From contig NZ_CP082928.1 of assembly GCF_023517795.1 (NCBI RefSeq), positions 4,278,001-4,342,000 on the forward strand: a DNA stretch of 64,000 bases. The letters are read 5' to 3'. The notes under the pieces are model-generated. The model ran no database searches, was not told the DNA's origin, and worked only from the letters and a program-made list of their open reading frames with translations. The DNA comes from Pseudomonas fulva. Lineage in GTDB: Bacteria; Pseudomonadota; Gammaproteobacteria; Pseudomonadales; Pseudomonadaceae. Positions 42,535-51,489 of this stretch are shown here, one piece after another. The first letter of the stretch is position 1. Each line of letters begins with the position of its first letter. Position numbers and translations under genes: made by a program.

Positions 42535-43542
42535 ATGAACAGAGGCTTCTTTTCTTTTGTGGCCACGACTGAGGCCTATAGAAATGCGGAAAAGGAGTGG
42601 GTCGTCGAATTGCAGCGATACCACATGTATTGGTATGACTTGGTAGTAAACCCCCAAGAGGTGGCCGAATACTTCGATACCAGGCAACTGATTGTGGATT
42701 ATCTCAAGCGCGTGAAAGCGGAAGTCGAGGCCGAGCTAGAAAAGCGTTTCGTATACTTGATTTGCTCCCGAGAGCGGGTTCGGTTTAATACCGCAAAAGC
42801 GACTTCCTATAATCCATTCACTCGGGCCACCAAGCTGCACGTGTTGATAGGGCGAGAGCGAACGAAAAAAACTATTCGCTGCAAATTTTTTGACGTGCAA
42901 CGCCAGAGGTTCTGCAACCCGAGGGTAGAACTAAGCGAAAAATACATTACCATCACAGACGCGCGGGGCGACCAGGTCACGCTCTCGATCCACGACTTCC
43001 TAGAGGCCACGGATATTTCCCTTGGCTTGGATAGCCGCGTCGAATACGTAGGTTATACGAAGAACCCTGAGTCACGGCCCACGAATGGCGGGCATACCGG
43101 GCTCAGCGATACGCTCCATAGGCTGGCGGACGATAGCCGGGATTCGTTTATCTACTTCAATCTCTTCAAGGTCATCACGCGGGCGAGCGACGAGATGTCC
43201 ATGCTCAACTTCGCGTTTGCAAATGCCATGACAGATGAGGTTGGCGTGGAGCTGGAGGGTAAGATCCTCGAAAAATGCCTTATCTTTTATTTTGACGCGG
43301 CAGGCCAAAACAGAAACAAAAAAAATGAGCTAGCAGAGCTTGAGAAAAGCCTTCGAAAAATATTTAAAGAGCAAAAAATAAATAAAATCCGTGTGCACTA
43401 CGAATTTGAAAAACCGACGGAATATGGGTTTTTTTCTTCTTCAAAGGTTCAGCGAAATGCACGTCATGTGTTCACTGTTCAAGCAACTGAACATGGAGTT
43501 GAAATAACTGAGGAGGGGGGCCAAGTTCGAGCCCTTACTTAA
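42535..43542 (+). CDS. Unknown protein with GIY-YIG-like core
   Basis: 335 aa, AT-richer than the chromosome. Central region VEYVGYTKNPESRPTNGGHTGLSDTLHRL (169-197) has the order Y-V-G...R...H of GIY-YIG nucleases, with a candidate catalytic Glu at E241 (VELEGKILEK). The N-terminal 150 residues and the Lys-rich C-terminus (about 255-300) match nothing I know. The nuclease assignment is weak. Next to an attC site and convergent with the PD-(D/E)xK-like gene. Confidence 0.45.
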   Translation: MNRGFFSFVATTEAYRNAEKEWVVELQRYHMYWYDLVVNPQEVAEYFDTRQLIVDYLKRVKAEVEAELEKRFVYLICSRERVRFNTAKATSYNPFTRATKLHVLIGRERTKKTIRCKFFDVQRQRFCNPRVELSEKYITITDARGDQVTLSIHDFLEATDISLGLDSRVEYVGYTKNPESRPTNGGHTGLSDTLHRLADDSRDSFIYFNLFKVITRASDEMSMLNFAFANAMTDEVGVELEGKILEKCLIFYFDAAGQNRNKKNELAELEKSLRKIFKEQKINKIRVHYEFEKPTEYGFFSSSKVQRNARHVFTVQATEHGVEITEEGGQVRALT

Positions 43543-43833
43543 AATCAAGCGAAGCGCATACGCTTTAGGCGCCGCCAACAGTGTTTATGCCAGCCGCGCG
43601 CCGCCTAGCACATCTGCGTATTGGAAGGCCGCTTCTGGCCAAATGCAACCGGTCAGGCCCGGAGCAAACGTCTGCTGGTCACGAACAGAAGAGCTCGCCC
43701 GTGAACGTTGATTACCTGAACCGGTGAAATAGCTCAATCCGTTTTCGGGTAAACCATATCACTATGGCCGTAATTGCTCCCCCAGAGCGGGAATCTTCAC
43801 GAGCGCGCCAGCAGAAAGATGCCTAACTAAAAA

Positions 43834-45552
43834 CTAACGCACAGTAATAAGAAATTTCTGGTGATCGGGCACATCAGAGATATCGAGTGTGTCGATGAAT
43901 CGATAGCCTGTCCTCAGCGACTCCTCTTCCAAACTTTCAAGTTGGCCATCGGAAAGGTAGCTGTTTTGCTCAATATTGATGTAGCTTTTGATGCGAGGAG
44001 TGCTGAATTTTATCGTAACGGCCTCTAAATGAAGCGAGCCATGTCCTTCTTCGTAGGTAGCGGTGATGTACCGCTGCATGTTCCAAAGGTGCCACAAGAT
44101 AAATTTTGTATCGCCATCGCTTCGGGATACGATGTGTTTGAGCATAGTGTTGTTCAGTATGGCGGTTGCGCGATCTGGGAAAAATACTCCCATACTTTGC
44201 GAGGTAACAATCAGGAAGTCGATCGTAATGCAATAGCCTGTAGGGAAAAGCTTTTGGAAATCAAGATGAGAAAATTTCTTCTGAATGAGCCCTTGCAAGA
44301 GGTCTATGCCCTGAGAAGTTTTCAGGAAGTTTTTTAGTTTTTGAGCCTGCTCTAACGCTTTTGTGATGGCGCCTTTTTTGCCTTTCGTTTTCAGATATTC
44401 CTTGGCCCACGTCGCAGGCAGGTTATTTTTTACCTCGCAGACAAATGCATGAAACCCTAGTGATGGTTCGTAGGACAATGCAAGAACGTCAATGTCTGGT
44501 AAGGATGGATCGTAGTTCTGGAGGAGGATTTCCTTTTCGGTTTTAAAATTTCTAAACTGAGAAAAAAGCTTGGATATTTCCTCTACCAACGCGTCGCCAA
44601 TGATGATGGCAAATTGACCAGAGAATCGATCGCTATCTCTACTGGCATACTGCTTTAGCATGGACGATATGCCATCTTTCAAAGAGAAGCTAAAAGGCAA
44701 CAAAAGATACTTTTGTTGAGATGGCAAGTAGTTAAAAGTGCCGCGTGAACTGCTGGAAATATCCTTCAGGATAGTCACGCAATTCCCCAGGGGGACTTCA
44801 GTAACTTTACTTATATGCTCGCTTATTTCAGTCTCGGCCAAGGTAATAACGCATGAAAGCTGATTGGCAGAGGCATGGTATCTTTCATACATAGAAAACA
44901 GCAAGAGGTTGTGATAAACCTTGTAAAACTCACAATAGCTGTAGTCACCGAGGCTAGCCTCACTACTTTCAGGTACGTAAGAAAAAAAGTGCTCTATTTT
45001 TATATTAGTTTCGGATGTAACATGGGCCAGTATTTTTTCCATATCAGGGTTGGCATGATCCCAGCGGTCGGTTGTGCTGAGTAGTCCGTATAACTCATCT
45101 CTCGATAAAGGCTTTTCTCTAGGGAGAACGGCTGAGCTGAGTGCGAATAGGTGATGCTCATAGACGATCTGCTCAGTGAAGCTAGTATCCCGAAGCGTGA
45201 TAGTTATAGTTGAGTTGGCTTCAGACCACTCAACAGACTCTGGATTATCGTACGATAGATAAATAAGGTCGCGTAGATCATAGTAAGCCGATGAAAAGGA
45301 AAAAATGCTTGACCAATCAAACGTCCCTAGGCAGGAAAAAGTGGATTCAGGTTTGAGACCCTTAATTATCTTCGACGTATAAATATCGAGAGCGGGACGT
45401 AAGCTTTCGCCTGCTCGGAAGTCGCCGCGACTATATTGCTGCTCTACTAATTCGAACAAAAACTTGAGAGTTTCTTCTGTTGGGCCCAGCAAGGTAATGT
45501 TTTTTTCAAGTTCGGCATCTATTAGTGTATCGACGCGTGTTCTCAGTTCCAT
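43834..45552 (-). CDS. Large unknown protein with PD-(D/E)xK nuclease-like domain
   Basis: 572 aa. The first ~310 residues show no known motif. Near the C-terminal third, GDALVEEISKLFSQF, then P352-D353-I354-D355 and E373-V374-K375 (SLPDIDVLALSYEPSLGFHAFVCEVKN) give the spacing of a restriction-endonuclease-fold active site. Such domains act in defence, repair or recombination. Base composition and isolation between an attC cassette and IS30 suggest horizontal transfer. Possible single-gene anti-phage nuclease, untested. Confidence 0.55.
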   Translation of the reverse strand: MELRTRVDTLIDAELEKNITLLGPTEETLKFLFELVEQQYSRGDFRAGESLRPALDIYTSKIIKGLKPESTFSCLGTFDWSSIFSFSSAYYDLRDLIYLSYDNPESVEWSEANSTITITLRDTSFTEQIVYEHHLFALSSAVLPREKPLSRDELYGLLSTTDRWDHANPDMEKILAHVTSETNIKIEHFFSYVPESSEASLGDYSYCEFYKVYHNLLLFSMYERYHASANQLSCVITLAETEISEHISKVTEVPLGNCVTILKDISSSSRGTFNYLPSQQKYLLLPFSFSLKDGISSMLKQYASRDSDRFSGQFAIIIGDALVEEISKLFSQFRNFKTEKEILLQNYDPSLPDIDVLALSYEPSLGFHAFVCEVKNNLPATWAKEYLKTKGKKGAITKALEQAQKLKNFLKTSQGIDLLQGLIQKKFSHLDFQKLFPTGYCITIDFLIVTSQSMGVFFPDRATAILNNTMLKHIVSRSDGDTKFILWHLWNMQRYITATYEEGHGSLHLEAVTIKFSTPRIKSYINIEQNSYLSDGQLESLEEESLRTGYRFIDTLDISDVPDHQKFLITVR

Positions 45553-45748
45553 TGATCACCTAGATTTTCCAGTGGTATAATTTGAATCCGCTGCGCGCAG
45601 GGGTATCCGGAGCAGTCAATCGATGTTTGTTAAGCATTTGCAATCCGACATCCTCGAATTGTATCACCTCGATAACCGGTACTTTTATTGGTTATAAAAG
45701 TCTGAATTTCCCGACGAGGGAGCTCTGCGTTCAATGTCCACTTTTGGC

Positions 45749-46978
45749 GGCGGATTCAACCGGTCGACGCAACGTACTGATTAAAGCACTCGGCAGGAGT
45801 CGCAAAGTCGAGTGTTTTACGTGGTCGCTCATTTAATAGTCTTGCTACCTCATCGAGCTTGTCTTGAGAGTACTCAGATAGATTCATGCCTTTGGGAAAG
45901 TACTGCCTCAACAGCCCATTCGTATTTTCGTTTGAGCCACGTTGCCATGGGGACTTGGGGTCGCAGAAGTAGACTTGGATGTTCGTTGCCAAGGTAAATC
46001 GCTTGTGCGCAGCCATCTCTTTGCCCCGATCCCAGGTCAGAGATCGATAAAGCTCTTGAGGTAGCTTTTGAGCATTTTCTATAAGCGCATCGATTACCGT
46101 AGCCGTATCTTTGCCGGCTACTTTCACCAACATCAGATAGCGGCTGTGACGCTCGACAAGCGTGGCGATCTGGCTGTTCTTACTGCCACACAGTAGGTCA
46201 CCTTCCCAATGACCAGGTACAGCACGGTCAGCTACTTCAGCGGGCCTCTTACTGATAGAGACCGTATCAAGAATTTGCCCGTGGTTATCTGTTTTTTGGG
46301 TGTGATGGCGTGAGCGACGCATGGCTCGAGTGCGCCGTAAATGCTCAAGCAGCTCTTTTTTCAAGGCGCCACGTGCCTGTATGAAAAGGCTGCGATAGAT
46401 CGTCTCGTGGGACACGTGATAGCTCGGCTCATTTGGGTAAGTACGCTGTAGCCAACCAGCTATTTGTTCTGGTGACCACTGCATCTGCAACCGCTGAGCC
46501 ACAAGTTGCGCTAACTGCGGAGCTTGGACAAGTTTGCAGACCTTAGGGCGGCAGGCTCGATCCCATGCAGCTTGATCTGCATAGCTGGCTCGATAGTGAT
46601 GCAACCCGCCGTTGCGGCTTATCTCCCGACTAACTGTCGAGGGCGCTCTGCCAAGTTGTAGAGCAATCAGGCGAATCGAATGCCCTGCAACGAGAGATCT
46701 CGATATTTCCTCACGCTCTGCCATCGTAAGCGCGAGCCTTGAGCGTTTACGTATCGGCGGTCGTATCCCTCCTGTCTGCGCCAAAATGCGCTGTATCGAG
46801 GAGTGGTTGCGATCAAAGAGCTGGGCGATCTGCTGGAGAGAGTCTCCTCTTCTCCAGTGCGCCCACATCAGCGCTTTCTGGCTTTCGGTGTAATAGATTC
46901 GAGGTCTTTGCTTCATCTGCAACACTCCTACCTGCTTACACAGGAATTATGGTGTTGCGTTGACCAATTGAATCCGCC
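45749..46978 (-). mobile_element. IS30-family insertion sequence
   Basis: 1230 bp. Ends GGCGGATTCAA (45749-45759) and its complement TTGAATCCGCC (46968-46978) extend to a ~24-bp inverted repeat with few mismatches. The flanks ...TTTTGGC and GCCGATAGC share GC, a 2-bp duplication as known for IS30. Removing the element rebuilds TTTTGGCCGATAGCAGCC, a GGCC-centred palindromic motif seen elsewhere in this region. Confidence 0.85.
45756..46916 (-). CDS. IS30-family transposase
   Basis: 386 aa from ATG 46916 (GTG 46925 is in frame). N-terminal helix-turn-helix parts (SLQQIAQLFDRNHSSIQRIL, HSIRLIALQLGRAPSTVSREI), then the DDE core: GHWEGDLL (first Asp), LTWDRGKEMAAH (second Asp) and SPWQRGSNENTNGLLRQYFPKG (Glu), all intact. 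The stop codon lies inside the left terminal repeat. Likely functional. Confidence 0.93.
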   Translation of the reverse strand: MKQRPRIYYTESQKALMWAHWRRGDSLQQIAQLFDRNHSSIQRILAQTGGIRPPIRKRSRLALTMAEREEISRSLVAGHSIRLIALQLGRAPSTVSREISRNGGLHHYRASYADQAAWDRACRPKVCKLVQAPQLAQLVAQRLQMQWSPEQIAGWLQRTYPNEPSYHVSHETIYRSLFIQARGALKKELLEHLRRTRAMRRSRHHTQKTDNHGQILDTVSISKRPAEVADRAVPGHWEGDLLCGSKNSQIATLVERHSRYLMLVKVAGKDTATVIDALIENAQKLPQELYRSLTWDRGKEMAAHKRFTLATNIQVYFCDPKSPWQRGSNENTNGLLRQYFPKGMNLSEYSQDKLDEVARLLNERPRKTLDFATPAECFNQYVASTG

Positions 46979-47081
46979 GCCGATAGCAGCCAGTCACTGG
47001 TCGCTCAAGCAAGGCAACGCCTAAGGTGTTCTTGCGTCCCACGGATCCACACTAAGCTACCCCCTTGATCCCTCGCAACCG

Positions 47082-49202
47082 CTACAACGCCGTACGCATC
47101 ACCAACGCGAAACTTCGCGGTTCGCCATAGGTGTTGTAAGTGTTGAGGTTGCCGACCCGTGCGTAGTAATGGCGGTCGAACAGGTTATTGCCCATCAGGG
47201 CCAGCGAGGTCTTGCTACTGAATTCATAACCGACCTGGGCACTGGCCAGGGCATAACCGCCCTGGCTGCGTAGCGGGGTATCGCTGCTGCCATCGGTGCC
47301 GCTGCTGATATGCAGGCCGCCCCCCACGAACAGGCCCTTGAGGCCGCCGTCCAGCAGGCGGTATTTGGCGTAGGTCTTCAGGGAGTGGCGTGGCTCGTAG
47401 AGCGAGAACTTCTCGCCGGGCAGGAAGCGGTCCTCGAGGTACTGGCTGGTCAGGTAGCTGTAGCCGATGGAGAGGTTGAGGCTGTCGCTGGGCTTGCCGC
47501 TGATTTCCATTTCCCAGCCTTCCACCTGCACCTCGCCAGCCGAAACGAAGAAGCCTGGGTTGTTCAGGTCGCTCATGGCCCGGTTCGTGTCGTTGGTGCG
47601 GAACAGCGCAACGGAGGCGTCCACCGCGCCGTCGAGAAACGAGGCCTTCAGACCGGTTTCCCATTGCGCGCCGATTCTTGGTTCCAGGCTGGTGCCGCCG
47701 ACCGTCTGCTGTGCCTGGGGGATGAAGAGGTCCGAGTAGCTGAGGTAGCCGTTGAGGTTATCGGTGAAGGCGTAGATCACCGCGCCGTAGGGGGTGAACT
47801 CGCCGGTTTCCTTGCGCGAGGCGTTCCAGGCGCTGGGGGTGGAGGGCGCGACGCTACGGCTGCGGTATTCGAAGTCGCTGCTGCGCCCGCCGAGCACCAC
47901 CGTCAGTGGGTCGGTCAGGGACAGGCGCAACTGCCCGTAGATACCCCGCTGGGTGGTCTCGTTCTCGGAACCGTTGGTAAATACGAAGTCGGGTTCCGGA
48001 ACGACGTCCGGATCGTTTATCGGCACCCGGAAAAAGGCCGCCGCATTGACGCTGCGCGACTGGTTCGCCTGGCGATCCTGGTTGTAGCCCAGGGTGGCAT
48101 GGTGGTTTCGGCCCAGCGCGGAGAAGGGGCCGGTGAGGTATAGGTCGAAGGCGTTGCGCTCGGTGTCGCCATCGTTCTTGCGGCGGTTGTAGCGGGCGAT
48201 CATGCCGCTGTCCGGATCGACGCCTGCGCCTGCCCCTGGTGCGGGAAAGGCATCCTTCCAGAATTTGTCCTGGGTGCGCTGGATCAGCTTGCTCTTGAGC
48301 TGCCAGCCGTTGGCGAAGGCGTGCTCGAGGTCCAGGGCCATTTCCGTGGTTTCATAGGCGAAGCGTGCCCACTCGGGGTACACGTGGGTCGAGCGCGGCA
48401 CGTCGAGAAAGCGGCCGTCCGTGTAGGCCGGCAGGCCCATGCTCGGCGAGTCCATATGGTCTTCCTGGTGGCTGCCGGTCAGCGATACCACGGTGTCTGG
48501 GGTGAGCTGGTAGTCGAGCGTGGCATAGCCGAGCCACTTGTCCTTGTGGCTCACATCCCAGAAGTAATCCTGTTCCTGCCAGGCAGCAACCACGCGGCTG
48601 CGCAGGCGGCCGTCTGCATCCAGCGGTGCGCCGGCGTCGACCATGACCCGATGGTTGTTCCAGGAGCCGACCGAGGTGGTCAGCGATACCCCGGGCTCGT
48701 ACAGCCCGCGTTTGCGCACCATGTTGACCAGCCCACCACCGCTGCCGGAGCCCATGAACAACGCGGCCGGCCCGCGCAGTACTTCCACGCGCTCGTAGAT
48801 GGCCATGTCGTATTCCTGTATTCCCGAGCTGCCGCCGTACACCGGTACGCCGTCGTAGGCCATGTCCAGGCTGTAGCCGCGGGAATAGTACTGCTGGGTG
48901 ATGGAGTCCCAGGGCGCCACGGATACCCCGGTCACTTCGTTGAGCACATCGCCGATGGTGGTGAGGTTCTGGTCGTCCATGCGCGTGCGGGTAATGGCGC
49001 TGACCGACTGCGGAATGTCGATCGGTGCCAGGGCGCTCTTGGTGCCTACCGTCAGCGCTTCGGCCTTGTAGCTGGCGCGCTCTTCGACGGAGCCGGAAAC
49101 CTGGGTAGGCGGCAAGATGCGGGTTGCGGTTTCAGCCCAGGCCTCCGTTGTCAGGGATGCCAGAGCGGTAAAGGCCAGGAGGCGATAGGGAGGCTGGTTC
49201 AT
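47082..49202 (-). CDS. TonB-dependent siderophore receptor
   Basis: 706 aa from ATG 49202 (a TTG at 49217 is in frame). Signal peptide ends near TEAWAE. The plug domain reads IDIPQSVSAITRTRMDDQNLTTIGDVLNEVTGVSV ... YYSRGY, as in FhuE/FpvA-type ferric-siderophore receptors; the rest is a 22-stranded barrel ending in LVMRTAL. No N-terminal signalling domain, so it is not a FpvA-type transducer. No clear Fur box was seen. Siderophore unknown; stand-alone gene. Confidence 0.88.
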   Translation of the reverse strand: MNQPPYRLLAFTALASLTTEAWAETATRILPPTQVSGSVEERASYKAEALTVGTKSALAPIDIPQSVSAITRTRMDDQNLTTIGDVLNEVTGVSVAPWDSITQQYYSRGYSLDMAYDGVPVYGGSSGIQEYDMAIYERVEVLRGPAALFMGSGSGGGLVNMVRKRGLYEPGVSLTTSVGSWNNHRVMVDAGAPLDADGRLRSRVVAAWQEQDYFWDVSHKDKWLGYATLDYQLTPDTVVSLTGSHQEDHMDSPSMGLPAYTDGRFLDVPRSTHVYPEWARFAYETTEMALDLEHAFANGWQLKSKLIQRTQDKFWKDAFPAPGAGAGVDPDSGMIARYNRRKNDGDTERNAFDLYLTGPFSALGRNHHATLGYNQDRQANQSRSVNAAAFFRVPINDPDVVPEPDFVFTNGSENETTQRGIYGQLRLSLTDPLTVVLGGRSSDFEYRSRSVAPSTPSAWNASRKETGEFTPYGAVIYAFTDNLNGYLSYSDLFIPQAQQTVGGTSLEPRIGAQWETGLKASFLDGAVDASVALFRTNDTNRAMSDLNNPGFFVSAGEVQVEGWEMEISGKPSDSLNLSIGYSYLTSQYLEDRFLPGEKFSLYEPRHSLKTYAKYRLLDGGLKGLFVGGGLHISSGTDGSSDTPLRSQGGYALASAQVGYEFSSKTSLALMGNNLFDRHYYARVGNLNTYNTYGEPRSFALVMRTAL

Positions 49203-49240
49203 CGGTAGTGGCGCCAAAAGGAGGGGCGCAGAGATTAATC

Positions 49241-49274
49241 GTAACGTTATTATGTAACATATGATTAATGTAAC
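49241..49274. promoter_or_regulatory. Repeated GTAAC motif upstream of the receptor gene
   Basis: GTAAC occurs at 49241, 49254 and 49270 (the last two as TGTAAC) in an AT-rich stretch 39-72 bp before the receptor start. It may be part of the promoter or a regulator site; nothing more can be said. Confidence 0.3.
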
Positions 49275-49442
49275 AAGTTGTGTCTATGGTCGGCCGTCAC
49301 GCCGGGCTTGCTCGGCCTGGGTGAGGCGAGGGCTATCGGCCTGTTGCCGGGCTATCGACGGTGATGAGCGGCGTCAGGCGCCTGCTCCATTGCAGGCCGC
49401 TGCCGTTGTATGGAGGGCGTTGGGGTTGCGCGGCTGTATCGG

Positions 49443-49844
49443 CTAGGCCCGTAGCGGGCAGTCCTTCAACGACAGGCAACCACAATCGATGCAGGAGTCC
49501 AGCTTGTTTCTCAGCACCAGCAGCGACTCGATGCGATCATCCAGATCGGACTGCCAGTGCTGGGAAAGCGCGCGCCAATCCGCTGCGGTCGGCGTACGGC
49601 TTGCGGGCAGCGCAGCGAAGCGCTCGCCAACTTCAGTCAGCGACATGCCGATCTGCTGGGCGATCTTGATGATGGCGATCCGGCGCAATACGTCCTTCTG
49701 GTAGCGGCGCTGATTGCCGGCGCTGCGGTGCGCGCTGATCAGCCCCTTCGCTTCATAGAAATGCAGCGCCGACACCTTGATGTGGCACTGTTCGGCGACC
49801 TCTGCCGGGGTGAGCAGGGCTTTGCTGGCTTTCGGTTGGGACAT
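49443..49844 (-). CDS. soxR: Redox-sensitive transcriptional activator SoxR
   Basis: 133 aa MerR-family protein. Start ATG 49844 is used; a TTG at 49856 would lie inside the SoxR box. Helix-turn-helix LTPAEVAEQCHIKVSALHFYEAKGLI, dimer helix, and the [2Fe-2S] cluster motif C118-x2-C121-x-C123-x5-C129 (CIDCGCLSLKDC). It is activated by redox-cycling compounds such as phenazines. The SoxR box stands 7 bp upstream of its own start, in the promoter of the divergent RidA-like gene. Confidence 0.95.
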   Translation of the reverse strand: MSQPKASKALLTPAEVAEQCHIKVSALHFYEAKGLISAHRSAGNQRRYQKDVLRRIAIIKIAQQIGMSLTEVGERFAALPASRTPTAADWRALSQHWQSDLDDRIESLLVLRNKLDSCIDCGCLSLKDCPLRA

Positions 49845-49846
49845 GC

Positions 49847-49877
49847 TTGACCTCAACTTAACTTGAGGTCGGATACT
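49847..49877 (+). promoter_or_regulatory. SoxR-controlled promoter with SoxR box
   Basis: CCTCAACTTAACTTGAGG (49851-49868) differs in one base from the perfect SoxR dyad of E. coli soxS. It lies between TTGACC (49847-49852) and GATACT (49872-49877), spaced by 19 bp, the over-long spacer that MerR-type activators remodel. It reads toward the RidA-like gene at 49904. Confidence 0.85.
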
Positions 49878-49903
49878 AGCCGCCTCAACCCAAGGAGCGA
49901 TAC

Positions 49904-50323
49904 ATGAACGCGATGACGGCTCAACCTGCCTTCCAGCTTTTCAATCCCGACGCGCTTTACGATCCAACGGCGAATGGGTATTCCCATCTCGCCCAGGTGC
50001 ACGGCGGCGCCCAGCTGTTATTCGTGGCCGGCCAGGGCGGCGAGGATCGCAGCGGTCGCTTGTCGGCATCGTTTTCCGAGCAGGCAAGGCAGGCGCTTGC
50101 CAATGTGCAGTCGGCCCTGGCCCACCGAGGCGCCAGCCTGCACGACGTTTTCAAGCTGACCTTGCTGATCGTCGATCACTGCGAAGAGAAGCTGCAGGCC
50201 TGGGTGGAGGCGGCCGACCGCGCCTGGGGCGGGCAGATGAAGCCGGCGTGCACCCTTATCCCGGTACCCTGCCTTGCGCTGCAAGGGATGCAGATCGAGA
50301 TAGAGGCCATTGCGGCCCTGTAA
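49904..50323 (+). CDS. RidA/YjgF-family protein, SoxR target
   Basis: 139 aa. AAGGAG lies 7 nt before the ATG. Fold motifs of RidA are present (LLFVAGQGG, FSEQARQALANVQSALAHRGASLHDVFKLTLLIVD, QIEIEAIAAL). The Arg that RidA uses to hydrolyse imines is replaced in the aligned stretch (KPACTLIPVP), so it belongs to a subfamily without classical enamine deaminase activity. It is controlled by SoxR from the adjacent promoter, an unusual target. Confidence 0.85.
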   Translation: MNAMTAQPAFQLFNPDALYDPTANGYSHLAQVHGGAQLLFVAGQGGEDRSGRLSASFSEQARQALANVQSALAHRGASLHDVFKLTLLIVDHCEEKLQAWVEAADRAWGGQMKPACTLIPVPCLALQGMQIEIEAIAAL

Positions 50324-50553
50324 GGTCAGCCCTGGACCTGTGGCTTTATAGCCGAGCGGGTCAGGTCCCACACGGCGAGTGCTGGCTCAGCGAGCTCCAG
50401 CCTGTTGCGGTACGCGAATGGGCAGGCACTAGGACCCGGCGCCGTATACACCGTGATCGGCGCAAAGAGGGGCGCGCGCTCATCGGCGCACGGCATCGCG
50501 ACAGGCGAGTTCGGCCGGATCGGCCACGAACCGCGGGGCTGCCCGAAAGCCGA

Positions 50554-51477
50554 TCAACCCTGTTTTCGGTCCCTCACGCCGGCGGCCCGGAGGATCTGCT
50601 CGCGCAGCCAGATGCTGGCGGCGTCCTCATGGTTGCGAGGGTGCCAATAGGCACTGAGGGCCAGCGAGGGCAACTCGATCGGCGGCTCGAACAGATCCAG
50701 GGTAGTGGTGAACTGCTGCAGCAGACGGCGGGGCAGGGTGCAAAGCAGGTCGGTGCCGGCCACCAGCGGTGGCGCCATGGCGTAGCTCTGAGTCGACATC
50801 ACCACCTGGCGGCTGTTGCCGAGCTCGGCCAGTACGCGATCCACGATGCCGGCAAAAGGGTCGCCGGCCGATGACACCAGCAGGTGCGGCGCAGAGCAGA
50901 ATGCCGCCAAATCCAGCTCACGCTGCCCGCGGGGATGGCCTTTGCGCTGTGCGGTGACGAACTGGTCGGTGAACAGCTGGCGGCCCACCCAGCCCTCGTT
51001 GACCGACTCACCGATACCAATGAACACGTCGATCTCGCCGTGCTCCATCTGCCGGAACAGCGTGTCGGGGTCGGGCAGGGCGAAGCGCAGGCGCGCCAGC
51101 GGCGCCTGCTCGCGTATCCGGTTGAACAGGTTGGCGCCGAGCATCAGGGCCGGGTTTTCGTGCAGGGCCACCACGAAGGTGCGCTGGCTGGTGGCGGGGT
51201 CGAATACCGCCGGCTCCAGCAGGGCCGACATGCCGCTCAGCACCTGCTGCAGGGTTGGCCGCAGCGCCAGCGCGCGGGGCGTCGGCAGCACGCCGCGACC
51301 GGTGGGCGCGGCGATGAACAGGCGCTCGCCGAACACCCGGCGTAGCCGTGCCAGCCGAGCGGACATCGCCGGCTGGCTGATGCCCAGGCGCGCTGCGGCG
51401 TGCGTGATGTTCTGCTCGTCCAGCAAGGCGTCCAGGGTCAGCAGCAAATCCATGTCGATGCCGGATGGCAATTTCAT
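50554..51477 (-). CDS. LysR-family transcriptional regulator
   Basis: 307 aa. Helix-turn-helix (NITHAAARLGISQPAMSARLARLRRVFG, about 23-50); effector domain with EIDVFIGIGESVNEGWVGRQLF and LLCTLPRRLLQQF, typical of the NodD/NahR/PcpR-like branch. ATG 51477 has GGAG upstream. It begins 12 nt after the MBL hydrolase gene on the same strand, so both are probably one transcript. Confidence 0.85.
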   Translation of the reverse strand: MKLPSGIDMDLLLTLDALLDEQNITHAAARLGISQPAMSARLARLRRVFGERLFIAAPTGRGVLPTPRALALRPTLQQVLSGMSALLEPAVFDPATSQRTFVVALHENPALMLGANLFNRIREQAPLARLRFALPDPDTLFRQMEHGEIDVFIGIGESVNEGWVGRQLFTDQFVTAQRKGHPRGQRELDLAAFCSAPHLLVSSAGDPFAGIVDRVLAELGNSRQVVMSTQSYAMAPPLVAGTDLLCTLPRRLLQQFTTTLDLFEPPIELPSLALSAYWHPRNHEDAASIWLREQILRAAGVRDRKQG

Positions 51478-51489
51478 GCCGGTAATCTC

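Noticed and set aside
49241..49274. Fur box before the siderophore receptor
   Set aside because: The AT-rich stretch does not match the GATAATGATAATCATTATC pattern; only repeated GTAAC was seen.
50324..50553. Possible remnant of a sugar kinase (ROK-like) in frames around 50405-50560
   Set aside because: Only short glycine-rich patches without a consistent frame; no reliable homology by eye.
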